A model generated the notes under the pieces. It did no database searches and was not told the origin of the DNA. It was given only the letters and a program-made list of their open reading frames with translations. The position numbers and the translations under genes are program-made. A stretch of 64,000 nt of DNA from Agapanthus africanus (Eukaryota; Streptophyta; Magnoliopsida; Asparagales; Amaryllidaceae), in assembly GCA_030015575.1 (NCBI GenBank), contig CM057340.1, positions 755,601,632-755,665,631 of the forward strand. Direction: 5' to 3'. The number at the start of each line of letters is the position of its first letter. Position 1 is the first letter of the stretch. Positions 1 through 11,368 of this stretch are shown piece after piece.

Positions 1-268
1 GCGCATGTTGGGAGAAGAAGATAAAAGGACAGAGAGGGAAAACATAATGTAAAATGCAAAAGAATTAAATAAAATAACTACCTTTATTAATCAACTTGAA
101 CAATCTACACTTTATTCCGTAGAAAATGATTACAAAACTAGTTGCTTCTCGATCTTTCCTAAGGAGGTAGACGAACAGTTGATGATCAGCCTGGATGCGT
201 GAGCGTCTGGGACTTCGTGATCTCTTCGGCTTGATGTCTTCTAACTTTAGCCCTTGGTCCTTTATATA
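1..268 (-). repeat. Left LTR of element B, first visible part
   Basis: Positions 1-268 align base for base with 16532-16799, with only scattered substitutions. The stretch stops exactly at the 5-bp ATATA duplication created by insertion of element A, and the LTR resumes at 11369. Confidence 0.93.
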
Positions 269-2484
269 TGTTAGTTGTATGTATGCCCTAGAGGCCAGTA
301 TTGTACAGATGATGTATATTATATTGGATGCTTGGACATATATAGAGATGACTTTCTTGCTCGATATGATAGTATGCTATCTGGTTGCTCTTTATCTTAA
401 CATGTACACTTGTCTCTTTAAACTGTCTTATAGTTACATGTTGATAAAGCCCTTAGGATGTGTACTTGACTACCTGGACTATGATGCAGATCATACTAGT
501 GGGGACATGGTAGTCCATAAGTACATCCTTCAAGGTCCCTAGTCGTGGGTGTATCGAGACGGGGCATCGATATACCAGTGTAGACTAGCGTATACGCTTC
601 TCGACCCATGAGATGGGCGATGGATGATCCCATATCCATTAGTGTTTGACATCAGAGATGGTATACGGGTGCTCAGTGGAGACTGGGTACACTGGACGGA
701 CTCGCCGAGAACTCCCAGATGGTATTATACCTCACGTCAGATGGCAGTTCTCAGGTGACAGTTGTGCAGGTTAGTCTGTAGACCCGAGATCGTCATAGAG
801 TCTTGTGTGATTCCCACTATGCTTTGATCTCCACCTTACCACGTCCATGAGGGCGTGTAAAACGGTGGTCTTTGGGTACAGTACCGAGTCACATGGAGGC
901 AATGAGCGATAGGAGGGGTTTCGTCTCTCCCGGTATTAGGGGTTGATGTTGCGCTGTGCTCGATTGGCCGTAATAGGGAAGTCCCTGGCCAGGGCTGATC
1001 AGAGATTTGCTGGTAAGTGTTACCAGTAGTTTCTCGACCCGTTATGAGCCTCACATCGGAACGACTTATCGGTTATTGGGGTCTGACGTTTACCACCCCT
1101 AGACTTGATATGCGACATATCAGACGAACAGACCGGACTGTACGGTAAGTGTTACTGGTTGGATTCACAGGAGTATGAGCGGGCTAGCTCGTCGATCTTC
1201 TGATCGCTCAATACCCGGATGGCCGTTACGTTTAGCAGATCGCTTGCGGCTTGTGGGTGCTTGATATGATCATCATCTGCTACCGGCGTATTGACGAGTC
1301 TTTAGAGTCCTACACAGAGGTTTCCTGGCTCAAGCGAAACGAAATAGGAGCGCATATGAGATATGTGCGGGACCGAGAATGATGCGTGTATGTGATACTG
1401 TATTCCATTCTCGCGATGGATGTATCGATTGGTTATATTCGATATAACCTAGATATCGAATCAAGGATTGATTCGATAAGCCGATACATAGGATACTAGT
1501 CGGTTATATGCGATATGACCGGATCGTTAAATCAAGTGTTGATTTAATGATTTAATGTATAATTATATATTTGATATATTACTTTGCATTAACTAGTATT
1601 GGTTCACTTTAAATGGATTTTCTCACTTGATGTGCAAGAAGTATATGTGATATACTTTTGTGCACATATTTGTATCATGTTTGATGATACTTGATCATGT
1701 GGTTAAGTGTAAAGGATTAAACCATGGTTAAGAGATGATTAGGGTTTTGCTTTTTCATTTATTTATTTGTTTATTTATTTGGAAAAGATTTAGATAAGAA
1801 TGGTGGCTATGTTTGTTTCTAGTTGAAGCTTCATGAAGCTTTGACTTCTTAACCATTCTTGTCTTCATGCTTAACCCTAACCCATCCAAGTGACCATGGT
1901 TTATTCTCTACACTCTACCCTAGTTAGTTTATGATAAGTATTCATTTTATTATTCATTTTAACAAAACACTTATCATATTCTTTCTTCTTCTTGATCTTC
2001 TTCTTCAAGAAAGAAACCTTGATGCCATCAATGGCAACTTGAGTTCTAAAGTGAGAAATCCAATTCTAAAGTGAACCCACCTCCTATTTCTTCACCCTAT
2101 ACTTCTTGCCAAGTTGTCTTGGGTGTTTTCTTCACAAGTTTCACAAATTTGTGAAGTTGGAGCTTGAACTTGTGATGCCTCGACGTAGATCATCTTCGGC
2201 ACGAAGCCGACGACCTAGTCCGCCCAATTCTCCGATGAAGCCGACGTTTGAGTTCGGGATTCGAGATGGACAGCGAGAGGATGCCTACGTGGAGCTTAGG
2301 AAGTGGAGAAATGGATCTACAAAGGTTGTAGCCTCTCTCCTTTAGTTAAGATGTTAACTAGATTAGTATTTCGCCTAGAATTCTAGCCGACGATCCGTAT
2401 TAGGGTTTCGCGGCACTCATAATTTTTTAAATTGGCATGGTTGATGCCTTGTGAGACCTCTATTGTGTGCCTAGGAACCCAACA
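269..2484 (+). repeat. 5' LTR of copia element A
   Basis: The LTR begins TGTTAGTTGTATG and ends GGAACCCAACA immediately before the PBS. It is identical in length to the 3' LTR at 9148-11363. AT-rich dyads (GATATAAC/GTTATATC type) occur around 1430-1580. A 79-codon ORF at 2106-2345, with an Arg/Ser/Pro-rich stretch, is present in both LTRs; I treat it as incidental. Confidence 0.97.
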
Positions 2485-2485
2485 G

Positions 2486-2497
2486 TGGTATCAGAGC
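2486..2497 (+). other. Primer binding site of element A (tRNA-iMet)
   Basis: TGGTATCAGAGC lies one base after the LTR end. This is the standard plant initiator-methionine tRNA PBS of Ty1/copia elements. Confidence 0.95.
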
Positions 2498-2705
2498 TAC
2501 TAGGCATTGGATGTCGACCTATGGGGGGTTCTCACTGTGTGACAGTGTGGCGAAGCATAGGCTCTTACCCCCAGGGTGTCCCGAGACCGGAAGGTGTTCT
2601 GGCGGGTTGTAGTCCTCGCGAGGGGGCATACGTAAAAAGTAGCGGCTGAGGGACCCGTTGGTGCCACGGTGACCCCATTGGATGGGGTGGCTGCCTGACC
2701 AACAG

Positions 2706-2718
2706 TGGTATCAGAGCC
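2706..2718 (+). repeat. Second PBS-like copy in element A
   Basis: The LTR-end/PBS junction at 2482-2497 (ACAGTGGTATCAGAGC) recurs at 2702-2717, 220 bp downstream, inside the internal region. It could be a duplicated priming site or a relic of an earlier LTR junction. Confidence 0.8.
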
Positions 2719-2907
2719 TAGCTAGAACCTTAGGCGAAGTCTAGACGACGTTTGAAACCCGAACGAACCCGAAACCCTAAAACCCAAGTGCTCTCTGGAC
2801 TTTTTCTAAAATCTGGGATTTTTCCATATTAAAAATGCTTAAAAAATTCAGCAGGGAAATCTAAGAATTACGATGCAAAATTTATCCCATGAACAGTAAA
2901 GAGTGCG

Positions 2908-2948
2908 GCGGAACCGCGGCAGAAGCCTGGCTTCTGCGGCGGTTCCGC
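2908..2948 (+). repeat. GC-rich hairpin in the leader of element A
   Basis: GCGGAACCGCGGCAGAAG (2908-2925) pairs with CTTCTGCGGCGGTTCCGC (2931-2948) over 18 bp with one mismatch and a 5-nt loop. Similar CCGCGGTTCCGCGG words occur in the LTRs of the unrelated element F (22712-22758 and 33780-33830). Confidence 0.75.
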
Positions 2949-4830
2949 GGCAACATGATGACATCATCACTCCCGTTTTGCACAGTAATTAATATTTTAT
3001 TATGCTGAGTTTTCTGGGAATTTTTAATTTGACTTAAGAGTCGAGTGTTCTGGGGTTGCAGTGGGAATCGGTATTTCGATCGAATTATCAAACTTTGTCT
3101 AAGTGCTTTCCGGATAATTTTTTGAATATGTTAAAAAGTTCGACCGGATATAAATACCCAACTTTTCCCCTGCTGAAAAATTTCCAAGTTTTGGATTTTT
3201 CCGTGGTTTAAAGATGTTCTAAGTAGTGCAAGTAACGCGATGGACCCTCTAGAAGACAACAAACCTTAACTCGATTATGTGACTGTCTTGAACTGCCCTT
3301 TGAACCTTCGGGTTTGGGGCAGTACGGCATGCCACATGTGAGGCGTTGGCTTGACCCTTCTACGGCTGGACCGTTGGTACTGTGGCATGAACTGAATGTT
3401 TTTAGACTTATTTCATGTGTTGAGCTGCATCGGGAAAACTTGGGTGTTCGACTGTTCGATCGGAAAGTTTAACATTTTCTGTTTATCTGGAATGTGATAC
3501 AACAATTGGAATTCACAAGCAGTTATGAGATAACTGAATGAATGTTATAAACATAGCAGTTTAGTCTCACTTGATCGGTTGCCACGGAATTTTGATGTGA
3601 TCAAAAGTCCGTCGCAATCACATAGAGTACGCGGATACTCGCCGGGTAAACTTAATAGACAACCTCACTCCATAGCCCCGACCAAGTGACTGTAGGAGAA
3701 CCCCGTCGCCGAAAGCATCTGTTCGGGTGCTCGCGGCAGCGGTGTTCCGCCTTGGTGCACTTCGTCGACGGCGTCGGGGGTGCGGCCGCCTACTAAAGTT
3801 TGCGACGAGCATTCGATCAGAATGTCGGAAATCCTGTTGAATTGCCCGACTTGATATTGAAAAGAGTTTTCGATAATGAGACTAAAATGCGGGGTTTATA
3901 ATTGTTAGGCATGTGATGTCTAAGTATTTCATTTGATTAGGCATGCGATGTCTAAAGAAGTTGCGGATTCCAACTGTTGTAGTTTTACACTTTCTTTTCT
4001 GTGACCGTAAGTGTAATATGTGATATCGCCGGTTTCGTTGCTATATGTCAACGACAATTGGGATGCGCATATTTACTTACGTTGATGACATGTGATGTTA
4101 TGTGTTGCTGGATATGTTATATTGGATTGTCGTGTTTGAATGGCCGGGGTTTTTTATGTGAGATGAGTGTTTTTCATTTTCATTCATGTAAAAACTTGTA
4201 TGTAATATTCTTTTATTGGGACACTTCCAGGTAGCGGAAGCTGTCACCGTTGATGTATATTATTTACTTTTCCGTATTAGGATAGACCCAAGGAGGGGAG
4301 CACAAGTAACCGGGTTCTAGGGTCCAGTGGGAGACCGTCTCGAGGAGTCGAGTCCGGGTCTCCTAACCCTAGAATTGGTAGGGTTGCTTGCCGCTCTCGT
4401 AGGGGTCTAGGGGTGTGGGATTGGCTATTCATCACGACCGTGGAATCCGTGTTTTATACTGGCTCGTATTGAAAACACGGACGTCCTAGTATATCCAATA
4501 TTTCATATGTTTCTTCTGCTGCGATATCTGTGATGTGATCATGTGATGTTCTGTGATAGATACAGTATATAGTATATATGATATATTATATAGACGTTAC
4601 TTATGTTTTGCATCCGCACTAGCCCTGCCCTGCTCTGTCGTTAGTTACCTAACCTAACGGTCCACGAGGGGACATCGAGGCGAATGCGAATGGCATAAGT
4701 GTACGTCGTATTTATCTGTGATGTTTAGGTACTTAAATGATGGGACTTCATTAATGAGATTAATGAAAGAAAAGAAACCTAAGATGTTGTAGAATCAAAT
4801 TTTAAATAAAACAGGTAGCTACAGTTCTTG

Positions 4831-5068
4831 CTTTGCATAGCGGTATATGTGATATATCCTGCACCTTATTCGATGAGGAAAGGACCGAGATCCCTTCACC
4901 GGGAATGACTCCTTTAGCAATAACTGGTAGATGCTACACACTCAGTTTGACTTTTGATTGCTTCTATAGTTTCTGCTTTGCACAGTGATATATATGATAT
5001 ATCCCGCACCTCATTCGACGAGGAAAGGGCCGACGATCCCTTCACCGGGAGTGACCCCTTTAGCAAAA
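4831..5068 (+). repeat. Diverged direct duplication, two units of about 92 bp
   Basis: 4831-4922 and 4976-5068 share CTTTGCA, ATATATGATATATCC-like words and CGAGGAAAGG...TCCCTTCACCGGGA. Identity looks about 85 %. There is no coding content. Confidence 0.7.
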
Positions 5069-5194
5069 CTAGAAAAGCCTCAAAATCACTCCATTTTCAA
5101 AACTTCATTTGATTCTACAACGATATCAAGTTCATTACGCTCATGGTTTTCAGAAAAACCTGCGTAGCCCTCCGTCATTTCAGATAAGTAGTAG

Positions 5195-5430
5195 TTAGTA
5201 TTCGTGCCACGTTTGTTGGCCTGCGTCAAGGCGTAGTGTGCGGTAGCTAACTAGTATTTACCTGCTTATGCATATGATGCAGATTGGATTAGGGTAGTCG
5301 TGCGACTTTGTTGGCCTGCGTCAAGGGTCGTACGGGTGGGTTTAATTCAATCAGGAAATGACGGGTTGAACTTGACTAGCGCACTATGATTTGTTGGCCT
5401 GCGTCAAGGTCATAGCACGCTAGGGATAAA
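5195..5430 (+). repeat. Three successive hairpins with an identical 20-nt core word
   Basis: TTTGTTGGCCTGCGTCAAGG occurs at 5212-5231, 5307-5326 and 5390-5409. The flanks differ between copies but are inversely repeated around each one. In the third, CTAGCGCACTATGA before the word pairs with TCATAGCACGCTAG after it at 12 of 14 positions. In the second, CGTGCGAC pairs with GTCGTACG (one G-T wobble). In the first, an outer TAGTTAG/CTAACTA pair is present. The word itself can extend the stem through TTG/CAA. They lie in the leader about 430-650 bp before the polyprotein ATG. Confidence 0.75.
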
Positions 5431-5860
5431 ATATTATCGGGAATTTCAAGTGTTGAAATTTGCAATGAGATTGCATACCTTCTATGAGATAGTTGGATCC
5501 CGATACCCACTGCGAGTAAGTGTTACTCCTGGGAGAGTTTTACACATTACAATTAGCCGATCAAGTAGGTGTCTAGAAAGGTGTTAACGAGGTTACGCCT
5601 CTGGGAAAACGAGGTTTACATTGATTAGGTTCGTGCGAAAGCACGGGGGACCTCCCTCAAAGTACCGACACTGGCCTGGCTGAAAGATCGACGAAGTTGT
5701 AGGGTGTAATTAATCCCGGCTAGTCTTTCCTTTTAGGGTTTGAAGGAAGATTTGATAAAAAACAGTGGGAGCCATCCTGATTAGATAAGATAATAACCAA
5801 TCTGATCTTGCACGAGCATACGCTAAAGTGTTTTCTTCTCTCTCTCTCCAGGTAGCGACC

Positions 5861-6535
5861 ATGTCATGCCCTAATAAAGATAATAATATGGATGTATTGA
5901 CCGAACCCGCATGTTATACCGTGCTGGGGAACGTTGGTTCCATTCTTTCTTATAAGAGTTATAGGACTGAACAGGATATAGGGGAATACCAGGATTCCCA
6001 TGCCACCCGAATGAAGAAAGTACATGATGATGCATTTTCTTCGGGTGTGTTCGTTACAGAGAACTGTTTCTCCATTTGCTCCACGTCCTGGGTATTAGAT
6101 ACCGGGTCAGGATCCCATATATGTAATCAGTTACATGGGCTTAGGAAAGGTAGAGAACTTGGAGAAGGTGATAAAGACATTAGAGTTGGAAATGGTGCAA
6201 TTGTTGCAGCTAAGACTGTCGGGGAATATCACCTTGTATTACCGACTGGTAATACATTGGTTCTGAACGAATGCTATTACATGCCGAACCTGATATGCAA
6301 CATTATATCGGTTTCTTTATTGAGTAAAGAGGGATATAATTTTGTATTACAGGACAATGTTATGAACATTTTCCGTAACCAAAAGTTGGTTGGATCAGGC
6401 ACGTTGTGCAATGGCATTTATGTTCTAAATCAATCAACAGTTCTGAGCATAACAAACACACACAAGAGGAAGAGTTCAGAACTGAACGAATCCTTCTTGT
6501 GGCATTGTAGACTGGGTCACATCAATGCGACATGA
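5861..6535 (+). pseudogene. Element A pol, first part: aspartic protease and GAG-pre-integrase domain
   Basis: I chose the ATG at 5861 because it follows the splice-acceptor-like tract; the open frame extends 33 bases further up without an ATG. About 75 residues with no recognisable domain precede the protease signature WVLDTGSGSH, with catalytic Asp at about residue 80 (codon 6098-6100). The GAG-pre-integrase motif FLWHCRLGHIN follows near the end. The frame stops at TGA 6533-6535, where relatives normally have an Arg codon, and continues in the same frame afterwards. The usual gag part in front of the protease is missing. The protein would act in virus-like particles to process the polyprotein; here the stop would separate it from integrase and RT. 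Confidence 0.9.
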
Positions 6536-9133
6536 TTAGCTAAGTTGCATAAGGATGGATATTTAAATCCGTTTGAATTTTCATCTTATGACACTTGCCA
6601 ATCATGTCTCAAAGGCAAGATGACCAAAACTCCGTTTACGGGACACGGAGAAAGAGTTACCGAACTCTTGGGACTGATACATAGTGATGTATGCGGTCCC
6701 ATGTCTACACATGCCAGGGATGGTTCTTCGTACTTCATTACATTCACTGACGATCTCTCTAGATTCGGATATGTGTTCCTGATGAAACATAAATCAGAAG
6801 CTTTTGAGAAATTTAGAGAATATAAACAAGAAGTCGAGAACCAAACCGGAAAAAGTATTAAAATCCTTCGATCTGATCGAGGAGGAGAATACTTAAGCAA
6901 TGAATTCCTGGACTTCCTAAAAGAGAATGGGATTCTCTCTCAGCTGACTCCTCCATATACACCACAGCACAACGGTGTATCAGAACGGAGGAACCGCACC
7001 CTATTGGATATGGTGCGCTCTATGATGAGCACAGCTGAGTTACCTATTTCCTTCTGGGGATATGCACTAGAAACAGCTGCAGACCTATTGAATATGGTTC
7101 CCACCAAAACCGTGCCAACCACTCCATATGAGATATGGAAAGGAAAGAGACCATGTCTTAATTATGTTAAGATATGGGGTTGTCCGGCATATGTAAAAAC
7201 GCAAAGTCCGGACAAACTCGCGGCAAGGTCTATTCTGTGTAAGTTTATTGGATATCCCAAACATTCGCGAAGGTATATCTTCTACCACACCGAGGAACAA
7301 AAGGTGTTTGTTTCTCGACATGCCACCTTTTTAGAAAAGGAATTTCTTGAAAAAGAGATTAGTGGCAAGGAGGTAGAACTGGAAGAGGTTCCAGCAATAA
7401 AGACTACAACAGAAGATTTGGTTGAACCAGAGGATTCAGTAGCTCCCGATGAACCTCAGCCTCTCCGCCGATCTAGTAGGGTTCCTCGCCCACCTGAAAG
7501 ATACTACGGTTTTCTCATGGATGGTGGCAGCGAGGATTGCATCATGGAGGATGATGACCCAACTAGCTTCGAGCAGGCCATCACGAGTAAGGACTCAGTG
7601 GAATGGCTGGATGCTATGCGGTCCGAGATGGAATCCATGTACACCAACAAAGTATGGACTTTGGACGTTGCTCCTGAAGGGGTAAAACCCATTGGGAGCA
7701 AGTGGATCTTCAAGAAGAAACTTGGTGTAGATGGGAAAGTGGAGACTTTCAAAGCTAGACTTGTTGCAAAAGGTTTTCGTCAAAGACCAGGTGTGGACTA
7801 TGACGAAACTTTTTCTCCAGTGGCTATGCTTAAATCCATCCGAATCATGCTTGCCATCGCTGCATATCATGACTACGAAATCTGGCAAATGGATGTTAAG
7901 ACCGCCTTTCTAAATGGTGATTTAGAAGAGTGCGTGTACATGACTCAGCCAGAGGGCTTCGTAGACAATGGGAGCAGCGGGAAGGTATGCAAGCTGCTTA
8001 AATCCATTTATGGATTAAAGCAAGCATCGCGGAGTTGGAACATCTGCTTTGACGTCGTTATCAAAGAGTTTGATTTCGTCAAAAACCCAGATGAACCATG
8101 TATCTACAAGAAGATGGCAGAGAGTAAGGTTGTCTTCCTCGTATTGTACGTGGATGGCATACTCTTGATAGGAAATGATATTCCTATGCTGCAATCGGTC
8201 AAGCTCTTCTTATCACAAAGATTCTCAATGAAAGATCTTGGTGATGCCTCATGCATATTGGGAATCAGGATCTATAGAGATAGATCCAAACGGATATTGG
8301 GATTGTCCCAATCCAGGTACATTGACACCATACTAAAGAGGTTTAGTATGGAAGAATCCAAGCGTGGGAACTTGCCCACGATCTCTGGAGTCACTCTCTC
8401 CAAAGAGATGTTTCCCAAGACTGATTTGGAGAGAGCTCGCATGCAAGGGATACCCTATGCTTCGGCTGTAGGCTCTATCATGTATGCGATGCTATGTACC
8501 AGACCCGATGTAGCATACTCACTAAGTGTAGTGAGCAGGTATCAAGCTGATCCTGGAGAGAGTCACTGGACAGCTGTGAAGAGCATCCTCAAGTACTTGC
8601 GAAGGACTAAAGAGATGCTCTTGGTGTATGGTAACGGAGAACTCCAAGTGGAGTCCTTTACCGATTCGAGCTTCCAGAGTGATAAGGAAGACTCTAAGTC
8701 GCAGTCGGGTTTTATCTTTACCCTTTATGGAGGGGCGGTTAGCTGGAAGAGTTCCAAGCAGGAAACCGTGGCAGACTCGACGATGGAGGCTGAATACATC
8801 GCTGCCAACGATGCTGCCAAAGAGGCTGTCTGGATCAAGAAGTTCATTACTGAACTTGGTGTGGTTCCATCCATTGAGCATCCAATACCTTTGTATTGCG
8901 ATAACAATGGAGCGGTGGCTTTGGCCAAGGAATCTAGGTCCCATCAGCGATCCAGGCATATTCTGAGGCGGTATCACCTGATCCGGGAGATAGTTGATCG
9001 CCGGGAGATCGAGGTCAGGAGGGCTGACACGAAGAACAACACGGCGGATCCACTCACGAAGGCCATTCCCCAGATACAGTTTGAGAGACTCTTCGGGATG
9101 CTCGGTATGCGATACTACAGCAGCTGGCCCTAG
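6536..9133 (+). pseudogene. Element A pol, second part: integrase, reverse transcriptase, RNase H
   Basis: This is the same frame as the first part, open for 862 codons from 6545. The order is integrase with zinc-binding remnant CQSCLKGKM, core Asp in LIHSDVCGP and RSDRGGEY, then copia RT with QMDVKTAFLNGDL and YGLKQASRSW, then RNase H with DSTMEAEY and the C-terminal ADPLTKA motif. Integrase before RT defines Ty1/copia. The RT catalytic motif reads YVDG (8147-8158) where the family has YVDD, so the second metal-binding Asp is lost and polymerase activity is not expected. Otherwise no frameshift is seen, which fits the low LTR divergence. Confidence 0.95.
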
Positions 9134-9135
9134 TG

Positions 9136-9147
9136 CAAGTGGGAGAT
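9136..9147 (+). other. Polypurine tract of element A
   Basis: AAGTGGGAGAT directly precedes the TG of the 3' LTR at 9148. The position and composition are those of the plus-strand priming site. Confidence 0.85.
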
Positions 9148-11363
9148 TGTTAGTTGTATGTATGCCCTAGAGGCCAGTATTGTACAGATGATGTATATTA
9201 TATTGGATGCTTGGACATATATAGAGATGACTTTCTTGCTCGATATGATAGTATGCTATCTGGTTGCTCTTTATCTTAACATGTACACTTGTCTCTTTAA
9301 ACTGTCTTATAGTTACATGTTGATAAAGCCCTTAGGATGTGTACTTGACTACCTGGACTATGATGCAGATCATACTAGTGGGGACATGGTAGTCCATAAG
9401 TACATCCTTCAAGGTCCCTAGTCGTGGGTGTATCGAGACGGGGCATCGATATACCAGTGTAGACTAGCGTATACGCTTCTCGACCCATGAGATGGGCGAT
9501 GGATGATCCCATATCCATTAGTGTTTGACATCAGAGATGGTATAAGGGTGCTCAGTGGAGACTGGGTACACTGGACGGACTCGCCGAGAACTCCCAGATG
9601 GTATTATACCTCACGTCAGATGGCAGTTCTCAGGTGACAGTTGTGCAGGTTAGTCTGTAGACCCGAGATCGTCATAGAGTCTTGTGTGATTCCCACTGTG
9701 CTTTGATCTCCACCTTACCACGTCCATGAGGGCGTGCAAAACGGTGGTCTTTGGGTACAGTCCCGAGTCACATGGAGGCAATGAGCGATAGGAGGGGTTT
9801 CGTCTCTCCCGGTATTGGGGGTTGATGTTGCGCTGTGCTCGATTAGCCGTAACAGGGAAGTCCCTGGCCAGGGCTGATCAAAGATTTGCTGGTAAGTGTT
9901 ACCAGTAGTTTCTCGACCCGTTATGAGCCTCACATCGGCACGAATTATCGGTTATTGGGGTCTGACGTTTACCACCCCTAGACTTGATATGCGACATATC
10001 AGACGAACAGACCGAACTGTACGGTAAGTGTTACTGGTTGGATTCACAGGAGTATGAGCGGGCTAGCTCGTCGATCTTCTGATCGCTCAATACCCGGATG
10101 GCCGTTACGTTTAGCAGATCGCTTGCGGCTTGTGGGTGCTTGATATGATCATCATCTGCTACCGGCGTATTGACGAGTCTTTAGAGTCCTACACAGAGGT
10201 TTCCTGGCTCAAGCGAAACGAAATAGGAGCGCATATGAGATATGTGCGGGACCGAGAATGATGCGTGTATGTGATACCGTATTCCATTCTCGCGATGGAT
10301 GTATCGATTGGTTATATTCGATATAACCTAGATATCGAATCAAGGATTGATTCGATAAGCCGATACATAGGATACTAGTCGGTTATATGCGATATGACCG
10401 GATCGTTAAATCAAGTGTTGATTTAATGATTTAATGTATAATTATATATTTGATATATTACTTTGCATTAACTAGTATTGGTTCACTTTAAATGGATTTT
10501 CTCACTTGATGTGCAAGAAGTATATGTGATATACTTTTGTGCACATATTTGTATCATGTTTGATGATACTTGATCATGTGGTTAAGTGTAAAGGATTAAA
10601 CCATGGTTAAGAGATGATTAGGGTTTTGCTTTTTCATTTATTTATTTGTTTATTTATTTGGAAAAGATTTAGATAAGAATGGTGGCTATGTTTGTTTCTA
10701 GTTGAAGCTTCATGAAGCTTTGACTTCTTAACCATTCTTTTCTTCATGCTTAACCCTAACCCATCCAAGTGACCATGGTTTATTCTCTACACTCTACCCT
10801 AGTTAGTTTATGATAAGTATTCATTTTATTATTCATTTTAACAAAACACTTATCATATTCTTTCTTCTTCTTGATCTTCTTCTTCAAGAAAGAAACCTTG
10901 ATGCCATCAATGGCAACTTGAGTTCTAAAGTGAGAAATCCAATTCTAAAGTGAACCCACCTCCTATTTCTTCACCCTCTACCTCTTGCCAAGTTGTCTTG
11001 GGTATTTTCTTCACAAGTTTCACAAATTTGTGAAGTTGGAGCTTGAACTTGTGATGCCTCGACGTAGATCATCTTCGGCACGAAGCCGACGACCTAGTCC
11101 GCCCAATTCTCCGATGAAGCCGACGTTTGAGTTCGGGATTCGAGATGGACAGCGAGAGGACGCCTACGTGGAGATTAGGAAGTGGAGAAATGGATCTAAA
11201 AAGGTTGTAGCCTCTCTCCTTTAGTTAAGATGTTAACTAGATTAGTATTTCGCCTAGAATTCTAGCCGACGATCCGTATTAGGGTTTCGCGGCACTCATA
11301 ATTTTTTAAATTGGAATGGTTGATGCCTTGTGAAACCTCTATTGTGTGCCTAGGAACCCAACA
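9148..11363 (+). repeat. 3' LTR of copia element A
   Basis: This is 2216 bp, the same as the 5' LTR, offset by 8879 bp throughout, with about 21 substitutions by eye. It ends AACA at 11363 followed by the duplicated target ATATA. Confidence 0.97.
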
Positions 11364-11368
11364 ATATA

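Larger units (their letters stand above)
2498..5852 (+). other. Long non-coding leader of element A; no gag recognisable
   Basis: An Angela-type element should carry gag here. I see no ORF above about 80 codons on the sense strand and none with a gag or zinc-knuckle motif. The stretch holds a second PBS-like copy (2706-2718), an 18-bp GC-rich hairpin (2908-2948), a diverged duplicated block (4831-4922 and 4976-5068) and three hairpins with a shared 20-nt word (5195-5430). Just before the polyprotein ATG is TTTTCTTCTCTCTCTCTCCA followed by G (5831-5852 region), which has the shape of a 3' splice acceptor. Whether the gag was deleted or replaced by captured DNA cannot be told here. Confidence 0.7.
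269..11363 (+). mobile_element. Element A: Ty1/copia retrotransposon, Angela/BARE-like (Tork clade)
   Basis: The two LTRs (269-2484 and 9148-11363) are both 2216 bp, start TG and end CA, and are flanked by the 5-bp duplication ATATA (264-268 and 11364-11368). By eye I count about 21 differences between the LTRs (roughly 1 %), so the insertion is young. The internal region has a tRNA-iMet PBS, about 3.3 kb without recognisable gag, a protease-integrase-RT-RNase H frame (the copia order) and a polypurine tract. The LTR start, with TATGCCCTAGAGGC close to the end, resembles Angela/BARE LTRs. One in-frame stop and a mutated RT catalytic motif make it non-functional as it stands. Confidence 0.97.

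Noticed and set aside
195-542. 115-aa ORF (and copy at 9158-9421) at the start of A's LTR
   Set aside because: It crosses the B/A junction or lies in LTR sequence, has no domain, and its conservation is only that of the LTR.
2106-2345. 79-aa Arg/Ser-rich ORF in both LTRs of A
   Set aside because: It resembles a start of a small protein, but fragment G's related LTR keeps only patches of it, so I cannot separate it from LTR conservation.
6586-6900. Minus-strand ORFs within A's pol (also 7504-7752, 8522-8977)
   Set aside because: Shadows of the conserved pol frame on the other strand.
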